A DNA stretch of 64,000 nucleotides from Liquorilactobacillus uvarum DSM 19971 (GCF_001434935.1 NZ_AZEG01000004.1:62001-126000), one strand, 5' to 3'; positions 50,668 through 60,538 are shown, numbered from the stretch's first letter. Numbers and translations: made by a program. The notes: generated by a model not told the origin, from the letters alone.

Positions 50668-50994
50668 TTATTTAAGTTTGATGCCCGTCTTTCTTAAGGA
50701 TGCAAGAATATCATCATTTACACCACAATTTTCCAAATAAATAATTTTTTTAGCACGTGTCTGATGCTTAAAAGCGTACTCTGCTTTCAGAGCCAGCGTT
50801 TTTTCCTGAAAAATTTCATAATGTATAATCTTAACCGGATGTCTTTTTTTAACTCGTGTGTATTTCGCACCGTGTCCAGTATTGTGTGCAATCAGACGCT
50901 TTTTCAAGTTTGTTGTAAATCCTCCATACAAGGTTCCATCAGCACACAATAGAACATAAAAAAAATACTTTTTATTCTGCTTTTTTTCCTCCAT
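50668..50994 (-). CDS. GIY-YIG nuclease domain protein (YazA/UPF0213 type)
   Basis: A 108-residue single-domain protein with the GIY-YIG type fold: YFFYVLLCADGTLYGGFTTNLKKRL at the start, with Tyr, Gly and the Arg of the active-site helix, and AHNTGHGAKYTRVKKRHPVK next. The biological substrate is unknown. I start at the ATG at 50994 with CAGGAG seven bases upstream. This lies 23 bases inside the end of the methyltransferase gene, so they overlap and are translated together, as in many Firmicutes. Confidence 0.88.
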   Translation of the reverse strand: MEEKKQNKKYFFYVLLCADGTLYGGFTTNLKKRLIAHNTGHGAKYTRVKKRHPVKIIHYEIFQEKTLALKAEYAFKHQTRAKKIIYLENCGVNDDILASLRKTGIKLK

Positions 50995-51727
50995 ACAAAA
51001 TCTCCTGTACAAATGATCCATATTGGTCATCTTCATTGTATACCGTTATTGGTGGCAAAAAGCGAATTCCTTGCCGATGTCCATCCTTAATAGCTTCGAC
51101 CAAAATCATGTTGGCTTCACGCTCTTTTTTAGGATAAACTAATTGAATTTTTTTAGGTGCTAGCCTATTTTTCTGAAGAAGTGTCAAAAGTTCTAAAGAA
51201 CGTTCTGGACGATGAACAAAATATGCTTTTCCATTCATTTTCAATAAACCACTAGCAATTTCGACAATTTTTTCCAAGTTAACCGTGATTTCATGCCGCG
51301 CAATTGCAAAGTAAGGATTTTCATTTTTTTTACTATCATTCAAATTTGGAAAATACGGCGGATTACAAGTAATTGTATCGAACGAATCTTTTCTCAAATA
51401 ATTATACGCATCCGCTAAATCAATATTCAGAACTTCCATTTGATTAGTATGTTCATTCAGCTTAATGCTGCGTTTGGCCATATCAGCCAAACGCTCTTGA
51501 ATCTCAATTTCAACGATATGCGCTTTTGTTTTAGAACTTAAAAAAAGTCCAACTGCACCATTTCCAGCGCAAAGATCCGCTACCCGCCCACTCCCTTTTT
51601 TGATCGGCTCTGCAAAGTTTGCTAATAAAACCGCATCTAATGAGAAGGAAAAGACTTCCGCACTTTGAATTATTTTGACATCATTTGAATATAGCATATC
51701 AATTCTTTCATTTTTGTTTAAACACAT
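50972..51727 (-). CDS. tRNA1(Val) (adenine(37)-N6)-methyltransferase family protein
   Basis: A 251-residue class I SAM-dependent methyltransferase of the TrmN6/YabB type, which modifies A37 in tRNA-Val. Motif I reads VADLCAGNGAVGLFLSSK, and the catalytic NPPY motif (CNPPYF) is near residue 120. A conserved segment with Phe-Arg follows near residue 145 (FAIARHEITVNLE). The exact tRNA target is inferred from the family. The ATG at 51727 has a weak TAGG upstream. It is followed by the overlapping GIY-YIG gene. Confidence 0.85.
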   Translation of the reverse strand: MCLNKNERIDMLYSNDVKIIQSAEVFSFSLDAVLLANFAEPIKKGSGRVADLCAGNGAVGLFLSSKTKAHIVEIEIQERLADMAKRSIKLNEHTNQMEVLNIDLADAYNYLRKDSFDTITCNPPYFPNLNDSKKNENPYFAIARHEITVNLEKIVEIASGLLKMNGKAYFVHRPERSLELLTLLQKNRLAPKKIQLVYPKKEREANMILVEAIKDGHRQGIRFLPPITVYNEDDQYGSFVQEILYGGKKAE

Positions 51728-51820
51728 TTTTTTGACCTAACCTTATTTGGACTTGCAACCAGCTCGAAACTTATGCAATACTAATCACTGAAATATCTTA
51801 ATTCAGAAAGGAATGTCATC

Positions 51821-52453
51821 GTGATGTTCTATTCATTTGTTCGTGTTGTTGCACGCTGTTTTCTTTTTTTAATTCATGGTAACGTACGTTACCAAAATAA
51901 GGAAAAACTTCCGGCTGGTAACTATATTTTAGTTGGTCCGCACCGCGCGTGGTTTGACATGATTTACTTTGCGCTTGCTGCCTCACCCAAGAAATTTTCC
52001 TTTATGGCAAAATCAGAATTATTCAAGAATCCAATTCTACGCTTTATTTTAGTTCATGCCAATGCTTTTCCTGTCGATCGCAAACATCCTGGTCCATCTG
52101 CAATCAAAACACCAGTTAAATGGCTCAAGCAGCGTGACCTTTCATTGATTATGTTTCCATCAGGTACACGACATTCGCAAAAATTAAAAGGCGGTGCACT
52201 CCTTATCGCCAAATTGGCTGGAGTTCCACTTGTTCCGGCTGTCTATCAAGGTCCTCCGACCTTCAAACAGCTTTTTCTGCGCAAACGTGTGACAATTTCA
52301 TTCGGCGATCCCGTATATATTGGTCGTAAAGAACGGCTGACCGATGAAGGACAGCAAAAAATTCTCAAAAAATTGCACACTACTTTTGATGAGTTAGATA
52401 AAGAAATTGATCCGACATATCAGTACATTGATCCTAAAACAATAAAGAAATAA
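51821..52453 (+). CDS. plsC: 1-acyl-sn-glycerol-3-phosphate acyltransferase
   Basis: PlsC makes phosphatidic acid, the substrate of CdsA, at the membrane. The 210-residue protein has the HX4D motif in GPHRAWFDM near residue 45 and the second acyltransferase motif FPSGTRH near residue 106, with Ser instead of the usual Glu; I recall this variant from other lactobacilli. A hydrophobic N terminus could anchor it. GTG at 51821 is eight bases after AAAGGA; the ATG next to it is an alternative. It is a lone plus-strand gene ending in a bidirectional terminator. Confidence 0.9.
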   Translation: MMFYSFVRVVARCFLFLIHGNVRYQNKEKLPAGNYILVGPHRAWFDMIYFALAASPKKFSFMAKSELFKNPILRFILVHANAFPVDRKHPGPSAIKTPVKWLKQRDLSLIMFPSGTRHSQKLKGGALLIAKLAGVPLVPAVYQGPPTFKQLFLRKRVTISFGDPVYIGRKERLTDEGQQKILKKLHTTFDELDKEIDPTYQYIDPKTIKK

Positions 52454-52457
52454 AAAA

Positions 52458-52481
52458 AGAGCTCCGTAACGGAGCTTCTTT
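52458..52481. terminator. Bidirectional terminator between plsC and yneF
   Basis: AGCTCCG/CGGAGCT with a three-base loop, flanked by an A-run and a T-run. It serves both convergent genes. Confidence 0.9.
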
Positions 52482-52482
52482 T

Positions 52483-52710
52483 TTATTTCTTTTTCTTATT
52501 TTGTGCCTTCATTGCATTCATCATCTGATGTAGCTTCTTTTCTGATGGTTTTTGACCCATTTGCAACATCATTGCTTTCATCATATTCTCGTCAATTGGA
52601 GGATTTTTCTTCAAGTAGTTTTCCATGTACTTGCGCGCCGCAAAAAAGCCGCCAGCAAAACCCACGACCAATGCAAGAATTGCAATTAATACCCAGATCG
52701 TCGTTGACAT
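52483..52710 (-). CDS. YneF family (UPF0154) small membrane protein
   Basis: A 75-residue protein with one N-terminal membrane helix (about residues 4-24) and a charged tail, matching the Firmicutes YneF family: [27 protein letters not shown] and a C-terminal Lys/Gln-rich part. The function is not known. Three in-frame starts are possible (TTG, TTG, ATG); I prefer the ATG at 52710 because it gives the family's usual N terminus, nine bases after GGAG. Confidence 0.85.
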   Translation of the reverse strand: MSTTIWVLIAILALVVGFAGGFFAARKYMENYLKKNPPIDENMMKAMMLQMGQKPSEKKLHQMMNAMKAQNKKKK

Positions 52711-52798
52711 CAACAATTGCTCCTTTCAAGTCACCTCTTCCTTAATTCTACACAACTACCCCAAAAAAATAAAGGACATATCTTAAAATATAAAAAAA

Positions 52799-53047
52799 CT
52801 AATTATCACGCAAACCTTTTTTGCGCTGAATTTTTTTTACTTTTTCAGGTGTTACCTCATTTCCTTTTTTATCGAAAATTTGCATCATTTCTATGTTACT
52901 TCTAAATGTTTCGCGAAATAGTGCCAGATATGTTTCGCGAAGACTTTTTTGTTCTTCTAGTTCTACTTCCGAAAGACCGCTTTCTTTTTTCTTTTTTGAT
53001 AATTCATTAATACGGTCAATCAATTTTTGTGGTATTTTTTCTGCCAT
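52799..53047 (-). CDS. DUF896 family (YnzC-like) small protein
   Basis: An 82-residue basic helical protein of the DUF896/UPF0291 family: KLIDRINELSKKKKESGLSE at the start and LSEVELEEQKSLRETYLALFRETFRSN in the middle, as in Bacillus YnzC. In Bacillus the gene sits next to lexA and is SOS-regulated; here it is divergent from lexA, 154 bases away, with the SOS box between them. AGGAG precedes the ATG. Its function is unknown. Confidence 0.85.
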   Translation of the reverse strand: MAEKIPQKLIDRINELSKKKKESGLSEVELEEQKSLRETYLALFRETFRSNIEMMQIFDKKGNEVTPEKVKKIQRKKGLRDN

Positions 53048-53128
53048 TACTAATTCACTCCTAGTTCTGCTTTAGTTTTGATAAAGAACATCATACAAGA
53101 AAAAGAGCTGATCTTCAAATAATCAATA

Positions 53129-53142
53129 CGAACATTTGTTTG
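53129..53142. promoter_or_regulatory. SOS box (LexA operator)
   Basis: CGAACATTTGTTTG matches the Gram-positive LexA site CGAAC-N4-GTTYG. It overlaps the -35 of the lexA promoter, so it should give autoregulation. It also lies upstream of the divergent DUF896 gene. Confidence 0.9.
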
Positions 53143-53168
53143 TAACCGTAACATTTATGTGCTAGAAT
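53140..53168 (+). promoter_or_regulatory. Promoter of lexA
   Basis: TTGTAA (53140-53145) and TAGAAT (53163-53168), 17 bases apart, start 34 bases before the lexA ATG and overlap the SOS box. Confidence 0.65.
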
Positions 53169-53201
53169 TTAAATATTAACTTAGTAATTGGGGTGTCATA
53201 A

Positions 53202-53825
53202 ATGACAAAGGCTTCTGAAAAAAGGCAAATGGCTGTTCTACACTTCATATATGAACGAGTCAACGAAAAGGGGTATCCACCAACAGTTCGCGAGATCTGT
53301 CAAGCAGTTGATCTTTCTTCAACTTCAACTGTCCATGGACACCTTGCACGATTAGAGAAAAAAGGATTTCTTCAAAAAGATCCAACCAAACCGCGTGCAA
53401 TTGAATTAACTGCGGCTGGTCTGGAGGCACTCGGAATTCAGGAACATGCGGATTCCATTCCAGTTTTAGGAACCGTAACTGCGGGTGCACCCATTCTAGC
53501 CGTTGAGGAAGCAACAGAATATTTCCCATTACCTCCAAATATGGAATCGGCAGATGATCTCTTCATGTTAACTATACGCGGAAAAAGCATGATTAACATT
53601 GGAATTTTAAATGGTGATAAGGTTATTGTTAGAAAACAGCGCTATGCCGACAATGGTGATGTTGTAATCGCAATGACTGAGGAAAATGAAGCAACATGCA
53701 AGCGTTTCTTCAAAGAAGATGATCATATCCGGTTACAACCTGAAAATGATACAATGGATCCAATTATTTTGGACTCCGTACTAATTCTTGGCAAAGTAAT
53801 TGGTCTATATCGTAACTTTCTTTAG
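53202..53825 (+). CDS. lexA: SOS repressor LexA
   Basis: LexA represses DNA-damage genes and cleaves itself when RecA filaments form. The 207-residue protein has an N-terminal winged helix ([31 protein letters not shown]), the self-cleavage site Ala94-Gly95 (TVTAGAPI), the catalytic Ser129 in RGKSM, and Lys167 in EATCKRF. All four are intact. The SOS box lies just upstream. It converges with recN, and the two share a long hairpin. Confidence 0.97.
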   Translation: MTKASEKRQMAVLHFIYERVNEKGYPPTVREICQAVDLSSTSTVHGHLARLEKKGFLQKDPTKPRAIELTAAGLEALGIQEHADSIPVLGTVTAGAPILAVEEATEYFPLPPNMESADDLFMLTIRGKSMINIGILNGDKVIVRKQRYADNGDVVIAMTEENEATCKRFFKEDDHIRLQPENDTMDPIILDSVLILGKVIGLYRNFL

Positions 53826-53848
53826 TAATAATATAAAACCTGTTCTAA

Positions 53849-53921
53849 AAAACTAGAATTATAGGGTGAAACTCAATAAGAATTCAAACCAATTGAGTAT
53901 TATCCGTATAATTCTAGTTTT
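53849..53921. terminator. Long nested hairpin between lexA and recN
   Basis: Outer arms AAAACTAGAATTAT (53849-53862) and ATAATTCTAGTTTT (53908-53921), inner arms ACTCAAT (53871-53877) and ATTGAGT (53892-53898). It lies between convergent genes and ends in T-runs both ways, so it can act as a bidirectional terminator. Confidence 0.75.
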
Positions 53922-55623
53922 TTTGCATTTTTTCAGCACGTTTCTTTTTCAATTCATTCGACATCTTCAACAATTCTTCAGCATGTTCAAGTGTTAATTT
54001 AGTTATCGTTGTCCCTGCAAGCATACGTGCAAGCTCATTTACACGTTCATGCATACTCATCTTTTTGATAGTTGTCTCGGTTCTTCCGTCCACAGTATGT
54101 TTAGCAAGGAAATAATGATGATCACTAATTGCCGCCACCTGTGGCAGATGTGTAATACATAAAACTTGCGAATGAGATGCTATTTGACTTATTTTTTCGG
54201 CTATCGCCTGCGCAACACGACCACTAACTCCCGTATCAACTTCATCGAAAATAATACTGGTAACCCCTTGAGTCTGAGCAAAAATAGTTTTCAATGCAAG
54301 CATAATTCGAGACAACTCACCCCCTGAAGCAATTTTGGCTAGAGGGCCCATTGTTTCACCAGGATTAGTTTGTATATAAAATTCAACCTCATCTATACCT
54401 TCGCGTCCAAGTTCATTTTTCGAACGTTTAAACTTCACCTCAAACAACGCTTTATCCATAAAAAGTTCTTTTAGTTGCTGATGAACATCCTTTTGCAATT
54501 TTTTAGCTGCTTCATGCCTTTTGACTGACAACTTATTTGCAAGCTGTTTAGCCGCTTCAAATGCAGACAACACAGCTTCTTTTTGTTGTTCACTGTTATT
54601 TTCAGTTTTTTGCATCTCAGATAACTCGTGAGTAATTTTTTGCTGATATTTAAGGACCTGTTCAATTGAATCACCATATTTGTGCTCTAATTGGTGAATC
54701 AACTCCAATCGCTGAACAAGCTCATTTAGACGATCCTCATCCCATTCCATCATATCTAGTTCACCTGAGATTTCATGTACAGCATCTTGAAGTGCATAAA
54801 AAGCATTTGCAAATCCTTCGCTGATTGCCTGCAATTTATCCGAATAAGAGGCAATATTGTTTAATTCCTCCATTGCTCCCCCAATCTGCCCTAATGTATC
54901 AGTTGTTTCACCAGATAACAATTGATAACTTCTCAGCAAAGCACTTCGGATCGTCTGATAATTTTCCAGCTGACTTTTTTCAGTACTTAATTTTTCCTCC
55001 TCGCCAATTTTTAGATCGGCATCTTCGATTTCCTTAACTTGAAATTTTAACATATCAAGTCTCTGAACCCATTCTTTTTCATTTGTTTCTTTTTTCTCCA
55101 AAGCAGTTTTCAAAGAACCATACTTTTGAAAAGCCTGTAGATACTGTTTCTTTAAAGAAGCAAAAGAAGGTATATACTCATCAAGAAGAAATATATGTCG
55201 CTCTGTCTTCATCAACTCTTGGTGCTCATTTTGTCCATGAATATCAATCAGCTTTTCACCAACTTGTCTAAGCACTGATAAGTTAACAAGTATTCCATTG
55301 ATTCGACAAACACTTCGACCATTGCGATAAAGGTCGCGCTGCAAAATTAGACCATCATTTTCGTGCTCAATACCTATTTCATCCAGTAATGTATTCAGTG
55401 CATCATCCGTTGAAAGGGTAAAAAGCCCCTGCAACATCGATTTACTTGCACCTTTACGGATAAATTCTTGTGACCCGCGACCCCCGGCTAAAAGCCCCAG
55501 TGCATCAATTACAATTGATTTACCAGCTCCTGTTTCACCCGTTAAAACCGTCATTCCTGTTCGAAAATCAATATCCATCTTTTCAATAATCGCAAAATCC
55601 CTAATCGTGAGTTCCTGTAACAT
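53914..55623 (-). CDS. recN: DNA repair protein RecN
   Basis: RecN is an SMC-like ATPase that acts early in double-strand break repair. The 569-residue protein has Walker A GETGAGKS near residue 30, a central coiled coil with the hinge, the ABC signature region (GELSRIMLALK) and Walker B (SIIFDEVDTGVSG) in the last third. I chose the ATG at 55623, after AAGGG; an upstream in-frame Met lacks a site. It follows argR by 62 bases in the argR-recN arrangement, and it converges with lexA. Its end overlaps the terminator hairpin by a few bases. Confidence 0.95.
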   Translation of the reverse strand: MLQELTIRDFAIIEKMDIDFRTGMTVLTGETGAGKSIVIDALGLLAGGRGSQEFIRKGASKSMLQGLFTLSTDDALNTLLDEIGIEHENDGLILQRDLYRNGRSVCRINGILVNLSVLRQVGEKLIDIHGQNEHQELMKTERHIFLLDEYIPSFASLKKQYLQAFQKYGSLKTALEKKETNEKEWVQRLDMLKFQVKEIEDADLKIGEEEKLSTEKSQLENYQTIRSALLRSYQLLSGETTDTLGQIGGAMEELNNIASYSDKLQAISEGFANAFYALQDAVHEISGELDMMEWDEDRLNELVQRLELIHQLEHKYGDSIEQVLKYQQKITHELSEMQKTENNSEQQKEAVLSAFEAAKQLANKLSVKRHEAAKKLQKDVHQQLKELFMDKALFEVKFKRSKNELGREGIDEVEFYIQTNPGETMGPLAKIASGGELSRIMLALKTIFAQTQGVTSIIFDEVDTGVSGRVAQAIAEKISQIASHSQVLCITHLPQVAAISDHHYFLAKHTVDGRTETTIKKMSMHERVNELARMLAGTTITKLTLEHAEELLKMSNELKKKRAEKMQKN

Positions 55624-55685
55624 TGAACCATCCCTTTTACCCCAATTAAAGGGTAACCATAATCTTTTAAATACCAAACAAAATA

Positions 55686-56138
55686 TTATTCTGTCATTTC
55701 CAATAATATTTTTTGTACCTCATGTGTTTTTTCAGTCGTAGCAGCTATGACCAGCACTGTATCATCATCCCCAATTGTACCAAAAATTTGTTCCATTTTG
55801 AGCTGATCTATCAAACTTGCTACAGCAGGTCCGTTTCCTGGCAAAACCTTAATCAAAAAAAACTCATTCTGAATTCTGGAGGAAACATATGAATCATGTA
55901 GTGTGTGTCTTAATTTTTTTTCCGCATCCATCTTTTTTTCTGTTGGCATACTATACTGATAATTTCCCTTAGGTGAAGGTAGTTTAATTAGCTGCATTTC
56001 TTTAATATCACGTGAGATGGTAGCTTGTGTTACTTCAATTCCCTGTTCTCTTAAAAGTTTTACAATATCTTCCTGCCGATCAATACTATTTTGCTGTATT
56101 AGCGTTCTTATTGCTTTTTGTCTATCTTGCTTTCGCAT
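55686..56138 (-). CDS. argR: Arginine repressor ArgR/AhrC
   Basis: ArgR controls arginine synthesis and breakdown genes and binds arginine as co-repressor. The 150-residue protein has the winged-helix DNA-binding domain (MRKQDRQKAIRTLIQQNSI, TQATISRDIKEM) and the C-terminal hexamerisation domain (VASLIDQLKMEQIFGTIGDDDTVLVI, with the arginine-binding GDDD-type motif). I chose ATG 56138 over an earlier in-frame TTG. It precedes recN, a conserved order in Firmicutes. Confidence 0.95.
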   Translation of the reverse strand: MRKQDRQKAIRTLIQQNSIDRQEDIVKLLREQGIEVTQATISRDIKEMQLIKLPSPKGNYQYSMPTEKKMDAEKKLRHTLHDSYVSSRIQNEFFLIKVLPGNGPAVASLIDQLKMEQIFGTIGDDDTVLVIAATTEKTHEVQKILLEMTE

Positions 56139-56240
56139 CACAGTCACCAACTTCTAAAAATAATATTCGCATTTATCCTTAATGATAGCCTATATTGTAT
56201 AAATATTAAAGAATAATTGTATTTTATAACTAAAGCTGTT

Positions 56241-57053
56241 TCATTTCAGAGTTGCATATGCCGATTCGAGTACCCCATCAATATCTATTTGTTCGTCAAG
56301 GTGAACATTCTGCACCACACTACGCAGATGAACGAGAAATTCAATATTGCCTTCACCACCAGTAATGGGTGAAAAATCAAGTCCACAAACATTATATCCA
56401 TGCTCTGATGCAAAAGACAGAATTTTATTCAAAACGTTTTTATGCACCTTTTTATCACGAACTATACCATGTTTACCAACATTTTCTTTTCCAGCTTCAA
56501 ATTGAGGTTTAATCAATGCAACAACATCTCCACCAGGCGTCAGTATTTCATGAAGTGCCGGTAAAATCAGCTCAAGCGAAATAAAAGAAACATCAATTGT
56601 TGCAAAATCCGGCTGTCCATGCGTAAAATCTTCTAACTTGCTGTAGCGAAAATTGGTGTTTTCCATGACCACAACATGCGGATCTTGGCGTATTTTCCAA
56701 GCTAACTGATTTGTCCCAACATCCAATGCGTAACTCATTTTAGCCTTATTCTGTAAAGCCACATCCGTAAAACCACCGGTCGATGAACCAATGTCTAGCA
56801 CCGTTTTACCCTTGATATCTAAATCAAACACCTTCAATGCCTTATCAAGTTTAAAACCACCTCGACTGACAAAAGGCATTTTAACACCCTTAAAATGAAG
56901 TTTGGTTGCTTCATCAATTTTCATTCCCGGCTTATCAAGCCGTTCTTCATTCTTACCTAATATTTCGCCTGCCATTACTGCTCTTTTAGCTTGTTCACGT
57001 GTAGCAAATAATCCTTGCTTAACTAATAAAACATCAACACGTTCTTTTTTCAT
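56241..57053 (-). CDS. TlyA family S4-domain RNA methyltransferase
   Basis: A 270-residue protein of the TlyA/YqxC family, annotated as hemolysin or 2'-O-methyltransferase of rRNA. An N-terminal S4 RNA-binding domain (VDVLLVKQGLFATREQAKRAVMAGEI) is followed by an RrmJ-like methyltransferase (TVLDIGSSTGGFTDVALQNKAK, then FATIDVSFISLELILPAL). The K-D-K-E-type catalytic residues look present. AAGGA precedes the ATG. It overlaps ispA by four bases, so translation is coupled. Confidence 0.92.
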   Translation of the reverse strand: MKKERVDVLLVKQGLFATREQAKRAVMAGEILGKNEERLDKPGMKIDEATKLHFKGVKMPFVSRGGFKLDKALKVFDLDIKGKTVLDIGSSTGGFTDVALQNKAKMSYALDVGTNQLAWKIRQDPHVVVMENTNFRYSKLEDFTHGQPDFATIDVSFISLELILPALHEILTPGGDVVALIKPQFEAGKENVGKHGIVRDKKVHKNVLNKILSFASEHGYNVCGLDFSPITGGEGNIEFLVHLRSVVQNVHLDEQIDIDGVLESAYATLK

Positions 57054-57946
57054 TTATTTTTCCTTCTCGCAAAATAATCTAAAAAGCCACTCAACAATTC
57101 AGTTTTCATGCCCAACTGTCCCAGAGACTTTAAACTGCACTGAGCTTTGAACAAGGCCTCATTTAGTTGATGGTATGCTCCATCAAGTCCCATCAGTTCC
57201 GGATATGTATTTTTATGCTCAAACTGATCTTTATGGACAGCTTTCCCCAACTGTTTTTCAGTCGAGACAACATCCAAGATGTCATCATAAATCTGAAAAG
57301 CCAGTCCAAAGGCCATAGCGAACTGATGTATTTCTTTCTGCTGCTCAGTTGATACGCCGCCTAAAAGACTGCCGGCATCACAAGCATAAGCAATTAGGGC
57401 ACCCGTTTTACGCTGGTGAAGTAATTGCAACTCTGCAAGTGTAAGATGCTTTTTTTCACCTTCAATATCTGCAACCTGTCCGCTAACCATACCTTGCGGT
57501 CCTGCAGCTTTAGCCAGCGCCGTCATCAATTTGGCTTTTATGCTGTCATTCAGCTTAGTATTCCCAATACATTCAAACGCTGTCGTCAACAAACCATCTC
57601 CTGCCAAAACTGCAATCGCTTGACCAAATTTTTTATGATTTGTCAATTGTCCTCGTCGAAGATCATCATTATCCATTTCAGGAAGATCATCATGTATCAA
57701 TGAATAAGTATGCAATAATTCCAGACTGCCAGCAACTGCATAAACGTCTTCATCTATCTTTCTCTTTGTTTCGTTGCAAATAGCGAGGATCAACATCGGT
57801 CTGATTCTTTTTCCTCCTGCAGAAACCGAGTAAAACATAGCATCTTTAAGCGTCTGTTCGCCATTCAAACGTGATAGATACATTTCGAGATATTTATTAA
57901 GATGTGTAAGGTGCTGTTCTTGAAAATGTTCAAACTCACTCTTCAT
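57050..57946 (-). CDS. ispA: Farnesyl diphosphate synthase
   Basis: IspA makes the C15 farnesyl diphosphate, used by UppS (45049-45828) and other enzymes. The 298-residue protein has the first Asp-rich motif [14 protein letters not shown] near residue 90 and the second, [11 protein letters not shown], near residue 215, as in short-chain trans-prenyltransferases. I chose the ATG at 57946, which overlaps the xseB end by 11 bases; the longer in-frame extension lies inside xseB. It precedes tlyA with a four-base overlap. Confidence 0.95.
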   Translation of the reverse strand: MKSEFEHFQEQHLTHLNKYLEMYLSRLNGEQTLKDAMFYSVSAGGKRIRPMLILAICNETKRKIDEDVYAVAGSLELLHTYSLIHDDLPEMDNDDLRRGQLTNHKKFGQAIAVLAGDGLLTTAFECIGNTKLNDSIKAKLMTALAKAAGPQGMVSGQVADIEGEKKHLTLAELQLLHQRKTGALIAYACDAGSLLGGVSTEQQKEIHQFAMAFGLAFQIYDDILDVVSTEKQLGKAVHKDQFEHKNTYPELMGLDGAYHQLNEALFKAQCSLKSLGQLGMKTELLSGFLDYFARRKNK

Positions 57947-58169
57947 CGTTATCATCCCGTTCAAATTTTTCTTCATTTCCATTTTGATCCATTACTTTAG
58001 TCAGTGTTTTCTCTGCATTCTCAAGTTTTGCTTGTAATTCCTTGCTAAGTTTCATTCCACGTTGAAATTTTTCAAGTGACTTCTCTAAAGGAATGTCACC
58101 TTGCTCTAATTTTTGCACAATTTCTTCAAGTTCATTTAAATTCTCTTCAAAAGTTGGTTTATCGGTCAT
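57936..58169 (-). CDS. xseB: Exodeoxyribonuclease VII small subunit
   Basis: The small subunit of exonuclease VII, which degrades single-stranded DNA. The 77-residue helical protein has the family pattern [37 protein letters not shown] strong GGAGGAGC precedes its ATG, which lies inside the last codons of xseA (11-base overlap). It is followed by ispA, again with an 11-base overlap. Confidence 0.95.
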   Translation of the reverse strand: MTDKPTFEENLNELEEIVQKLEQGDIPLEKSLEKFQRGMKLSKELQAKLENAEKTLTKVMDQNGNEEKFERDDNDEE

Positions 58170-59511
58170 TATCCTGCTCCTCCTTGATTTCCTTTATTTC
58201 GGCTGTAGCATTACCATCTGCAAAATGAATTTCAATTTGCTGTTTCTTCGTTAAGTGTTTCACCGATTTAATAACATGCTTGTCCTGTGAAACATAACTG
58301 TAACCACGTGTCATAATTTTTAAAGGGCTCAGCATATCCAGACTGACAATTGCGGCTTTAACCCGCTGTTCCTTCTGTTCAAGAAATGTCATTTCTGCTT
58401 TACGGAGTCTTTCTTGCAAATATTCAATCTGCTTCTCATTTAACCGTACACTTTCGATAGGCGCAGCCTCGCGCAAACGGGACAGCACCCGTGCAAAGCG
58501 CCGCTCATGTACCGAAACTATTGCTTGAGCAGCTTGTCCAGCTCTTTTATCAAAATAGTCAAGCTTCTGCAAGTAACCTTCATATAATCGTTCGGGCTGT
58601 TGAAAAACATAGGAAGAACGCAACTTCAACAATTGTTGTTCTTTTATTTTTAATTCAGCTTTAAAAGCTTGATATAACCTCATCTTGACTTGATTTATTT
58701 TTAAAAGTTCATCATTCAGCACTGGAACAGCTAACTCAGCAGCAGCCGTTGGGGTGGCTGCTCTAACATCTGCCACCAAATCAGCAATTGTCGTATCTGT
58801 TTCATGGCCGACAGATGAGATAACCGGTATATCGCAATCATAAATAGCACGTGCCACCATTTCCTCATTAAAAGGCCACAGGTCCTCAATCGAGCCACCC
58901 CCACGTCCAATTATTAAGATATCAAAATTATTTGAACGTTCAACAGTATGAATTTTCTCCACGATGTCAGCTGCCGCACTTTCTCCTTGAACAAGCGCTG
59001 GAAACAATACCAGCTGTGCAATAGGATATCTTCTTCTGACAGTTGTCATAATGTCTTTAATTACCGCACCAGAACGACTCGTAATCACAGCTATTCGTTG
59101 CGGAAAAAGAGGTAGTTTTCGCTTGGGAGCGGAAAAAAGTCCCTCGGCCGCAAGTTTCTTTTTTAACTGCTCATAAGCTTGGTACAAAGCTCCCACACCA
59201 TCTGGTTCCATTTTTTCAACATAGATCTGGTAATTTCCGGTTGCTTCATAAAGTGAAATTCGTCCAACAACTAAAACTTTCATTCCTTCTTCGGGCCGAA
59301 ACTTTACTTTTTCAAAAGATGAACGAAACATAATAGCACTAATCTTAGCGCGCTCATCCTTCAAACTGAAATATTGGTGGGCATTGGGACGCATTCGAAA
59401 ATTTGAGATTTCCCCCGTAAGATAGACACGTCCTAAATAAGGATCTGCATCAAACTTGCGCTTTAAGTACTTTGTTAAAGCACTAACCGTTAGATACTTT
59501 TCTGTTGCCAA
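58159..59511 (-). CDS. xseA: Exodeoxyribonuclease VII large subunit
   Basis: The catalytic subunit of exonuclease VII. The 450-residue protein has an N-terminal OB fold ([18 protein letters not shown], then [10 protein letters not shown]), the catalytic domain ([58 protein letters not shown]) and a long coiled-coil C terminus. I chose TTG at 59511 with GAGG eight bases upstream; an earlier in-frame ATG at 59532 is further inside folD. It overlaps folD by 29 bases. Confidence 0.93.
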   Translation of the reverse strand: MATEKYLTVSALTKYLKRKFDADPYLGRVYLTGEISNFRMRPNAHQYFSLKDERAKISAIMFRSSFEKVKFRPEEGMKVLVVGRISLYEATGNYQIYVEKMEPDGVGALYQAYEQLKKKLAAEGLFSAPKRKLPLFPQRIAVITSRSGAVIKDIMTTVRRRYPIAQLVLFPALVQGESAAADIVEKIHTVERSNNFDILIIGRGGGSIEDLWPFNEEMVARAIYDCDIPVISSVGHETDTTIADLVADVRAATPTAAAELAVPVLNDELLKINQVKMRLYQAFKAELKIKEQQLLKLRSSYVFQQPERLYEGYLQKLDYFDKRAGQAAQAIVSVHERRFARVLSRLREAAPIESVRLNEKQIEYLQERLRKAEMTFLEQKEQRVKAAIVSLDMLSPLKIMTRGYSYVSQDKHVIKSVKHLTKKQQIEIHFADGNATAEIKEIKEEQDNDR

Positions 59512-60361
59512 TCTGTACACCTCGTTCTGCAAATTTAACAGTCTGTTCCATCAACATAGCGATTGTCATTGGGCCAACACCTCCTGGGACAGGCGTTATA
59601 TAAGAAGCTACTTCGGATACTCCTTTTTGCTCAACATCACCAACTAGTTTCCCTTTATCATTTCGATTCATTCCAACATCAATTACAACTGCTCCTGGTT
59701 TTACATCATTTTTCTTTATAAAAGCAGCATGTCCAACAGCAGCGATCAAAATATCGGCTTGCCGTGTGAATTCAGAGAGATTCTTTGTCTTACTGTGTGT
59801 TATCGTCACGGTAGCGTCATTATTCAGCATCATTGCAGCCATTGGTCGGCCGACAATATTACTGCGACCCACTATCACAACATTTTTCCCTGCGATCGGC
59901 AGTTCATATTTTTCAAAAAATTTCATAATTCCATGCGGAGTACATGGTAGTGAGTGCGGATTATTCATAAACAAATGTCCAATATTTACAGGATGAAAAC
60001 CATCGACATCCTTTTCTGGCGCTATCGCACATGTTACTTTTTCTTCACTTATCTGTTTAGGCAAAGGTAGTTGAACAAGTATTCCGTGAATAGAATCATC
60101 TTCATTATATTTTCTTACCTGCAGGAGCAGTTCTTTTTCAGTAATATCCTGCGCAAGTTTTATATCAATTGTCTCAATCCCAATTTTTTCCGCAGCACGA
60201 TGTTTATTGTGAACATACACTTTGCTCGCTTCATCTTCACCTACTAAAATCACTGCTAATTTAGGCGTAATTCCCTTTTCCTTCAATACCGTAACTCTCT
60301 GTTTTAACTTATTGCGAATTTCTTTGGATAATTCTTTTCCATCCAGCAGTTTTGCGACCAT
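59483..60361 (-). CDS. folD: Bifunctional methylenetetrahydrofolate dehydrogenase/cyclohydrolase
   Basis: FolD interconverts methylene-, methenyl- and formyl-tetrahydrofolate, giving one-carbon units for purines and formyl-Met. The 292-residue protein has ASKVYVHNKHRAAEKIGI (catalytic Lys region), VQLPLPKQI, VGRSNIVGRPMA (NADP loop) and the C-terminal TPVPGGVGPMTIAML. I chose ATG 60361 with GAGGA eight bases upstream; two earlier in-frame Mets have no better site. Its end overlaps xseA. Confidence 0.96.
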   Translation of the reverse strand: MVAKLLDGKELSKEIRNKLKQRVTVLKEKGITPKLAVILVGEDEASKVYVHNKHRAAEKIGIETIDIKLAQDITEKELLLQVRKYNEDDSIHGILVQLPLPKQISEEKVTCAIAPEKDVDGFHPVNIGHLFMNNPHSLPCTPHGIMKFFEKYELPIAGKNVVIVGRSNIVGRPMAAMMLNNDATVTITHSKTKNLSEFTRQADILIAAVGHAAFIKKNDVKPGAVVIDVGMNRNDKGKLVGDVEQKGVSEVASYITPVPGGVGPMTIAMLMEQTVKFAERGVQIGNRKVSNG

Positions 60362-60452
60362 TTTATTCATCCTCATCATTATTTACTTAAAGTATATTCT
60401 AGCATATCTTCTTTTCTTTCTATAGACCAATCCAGTTCATTTAAAAAAACCA

Positions 60453-60503
60453 AATGAAATAAGCGATCAAGACTCACATTTTCAGTAGTCTTAACCGCTC
60501 ATT
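60453..60503 (-). terminator. Terminator downstream of nusB
   Basis: A segmented stem, AATGA...AGCG...AAGACT with AGTCTT...CGCT...CATT, followed on the minus strand by TTTTTTT. It separates nusB from folD. Confidence 0.7.
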
Positions 60504-60538
60504 AAAAAAATTAATAGTCTATACACAAATTTAGTAGA

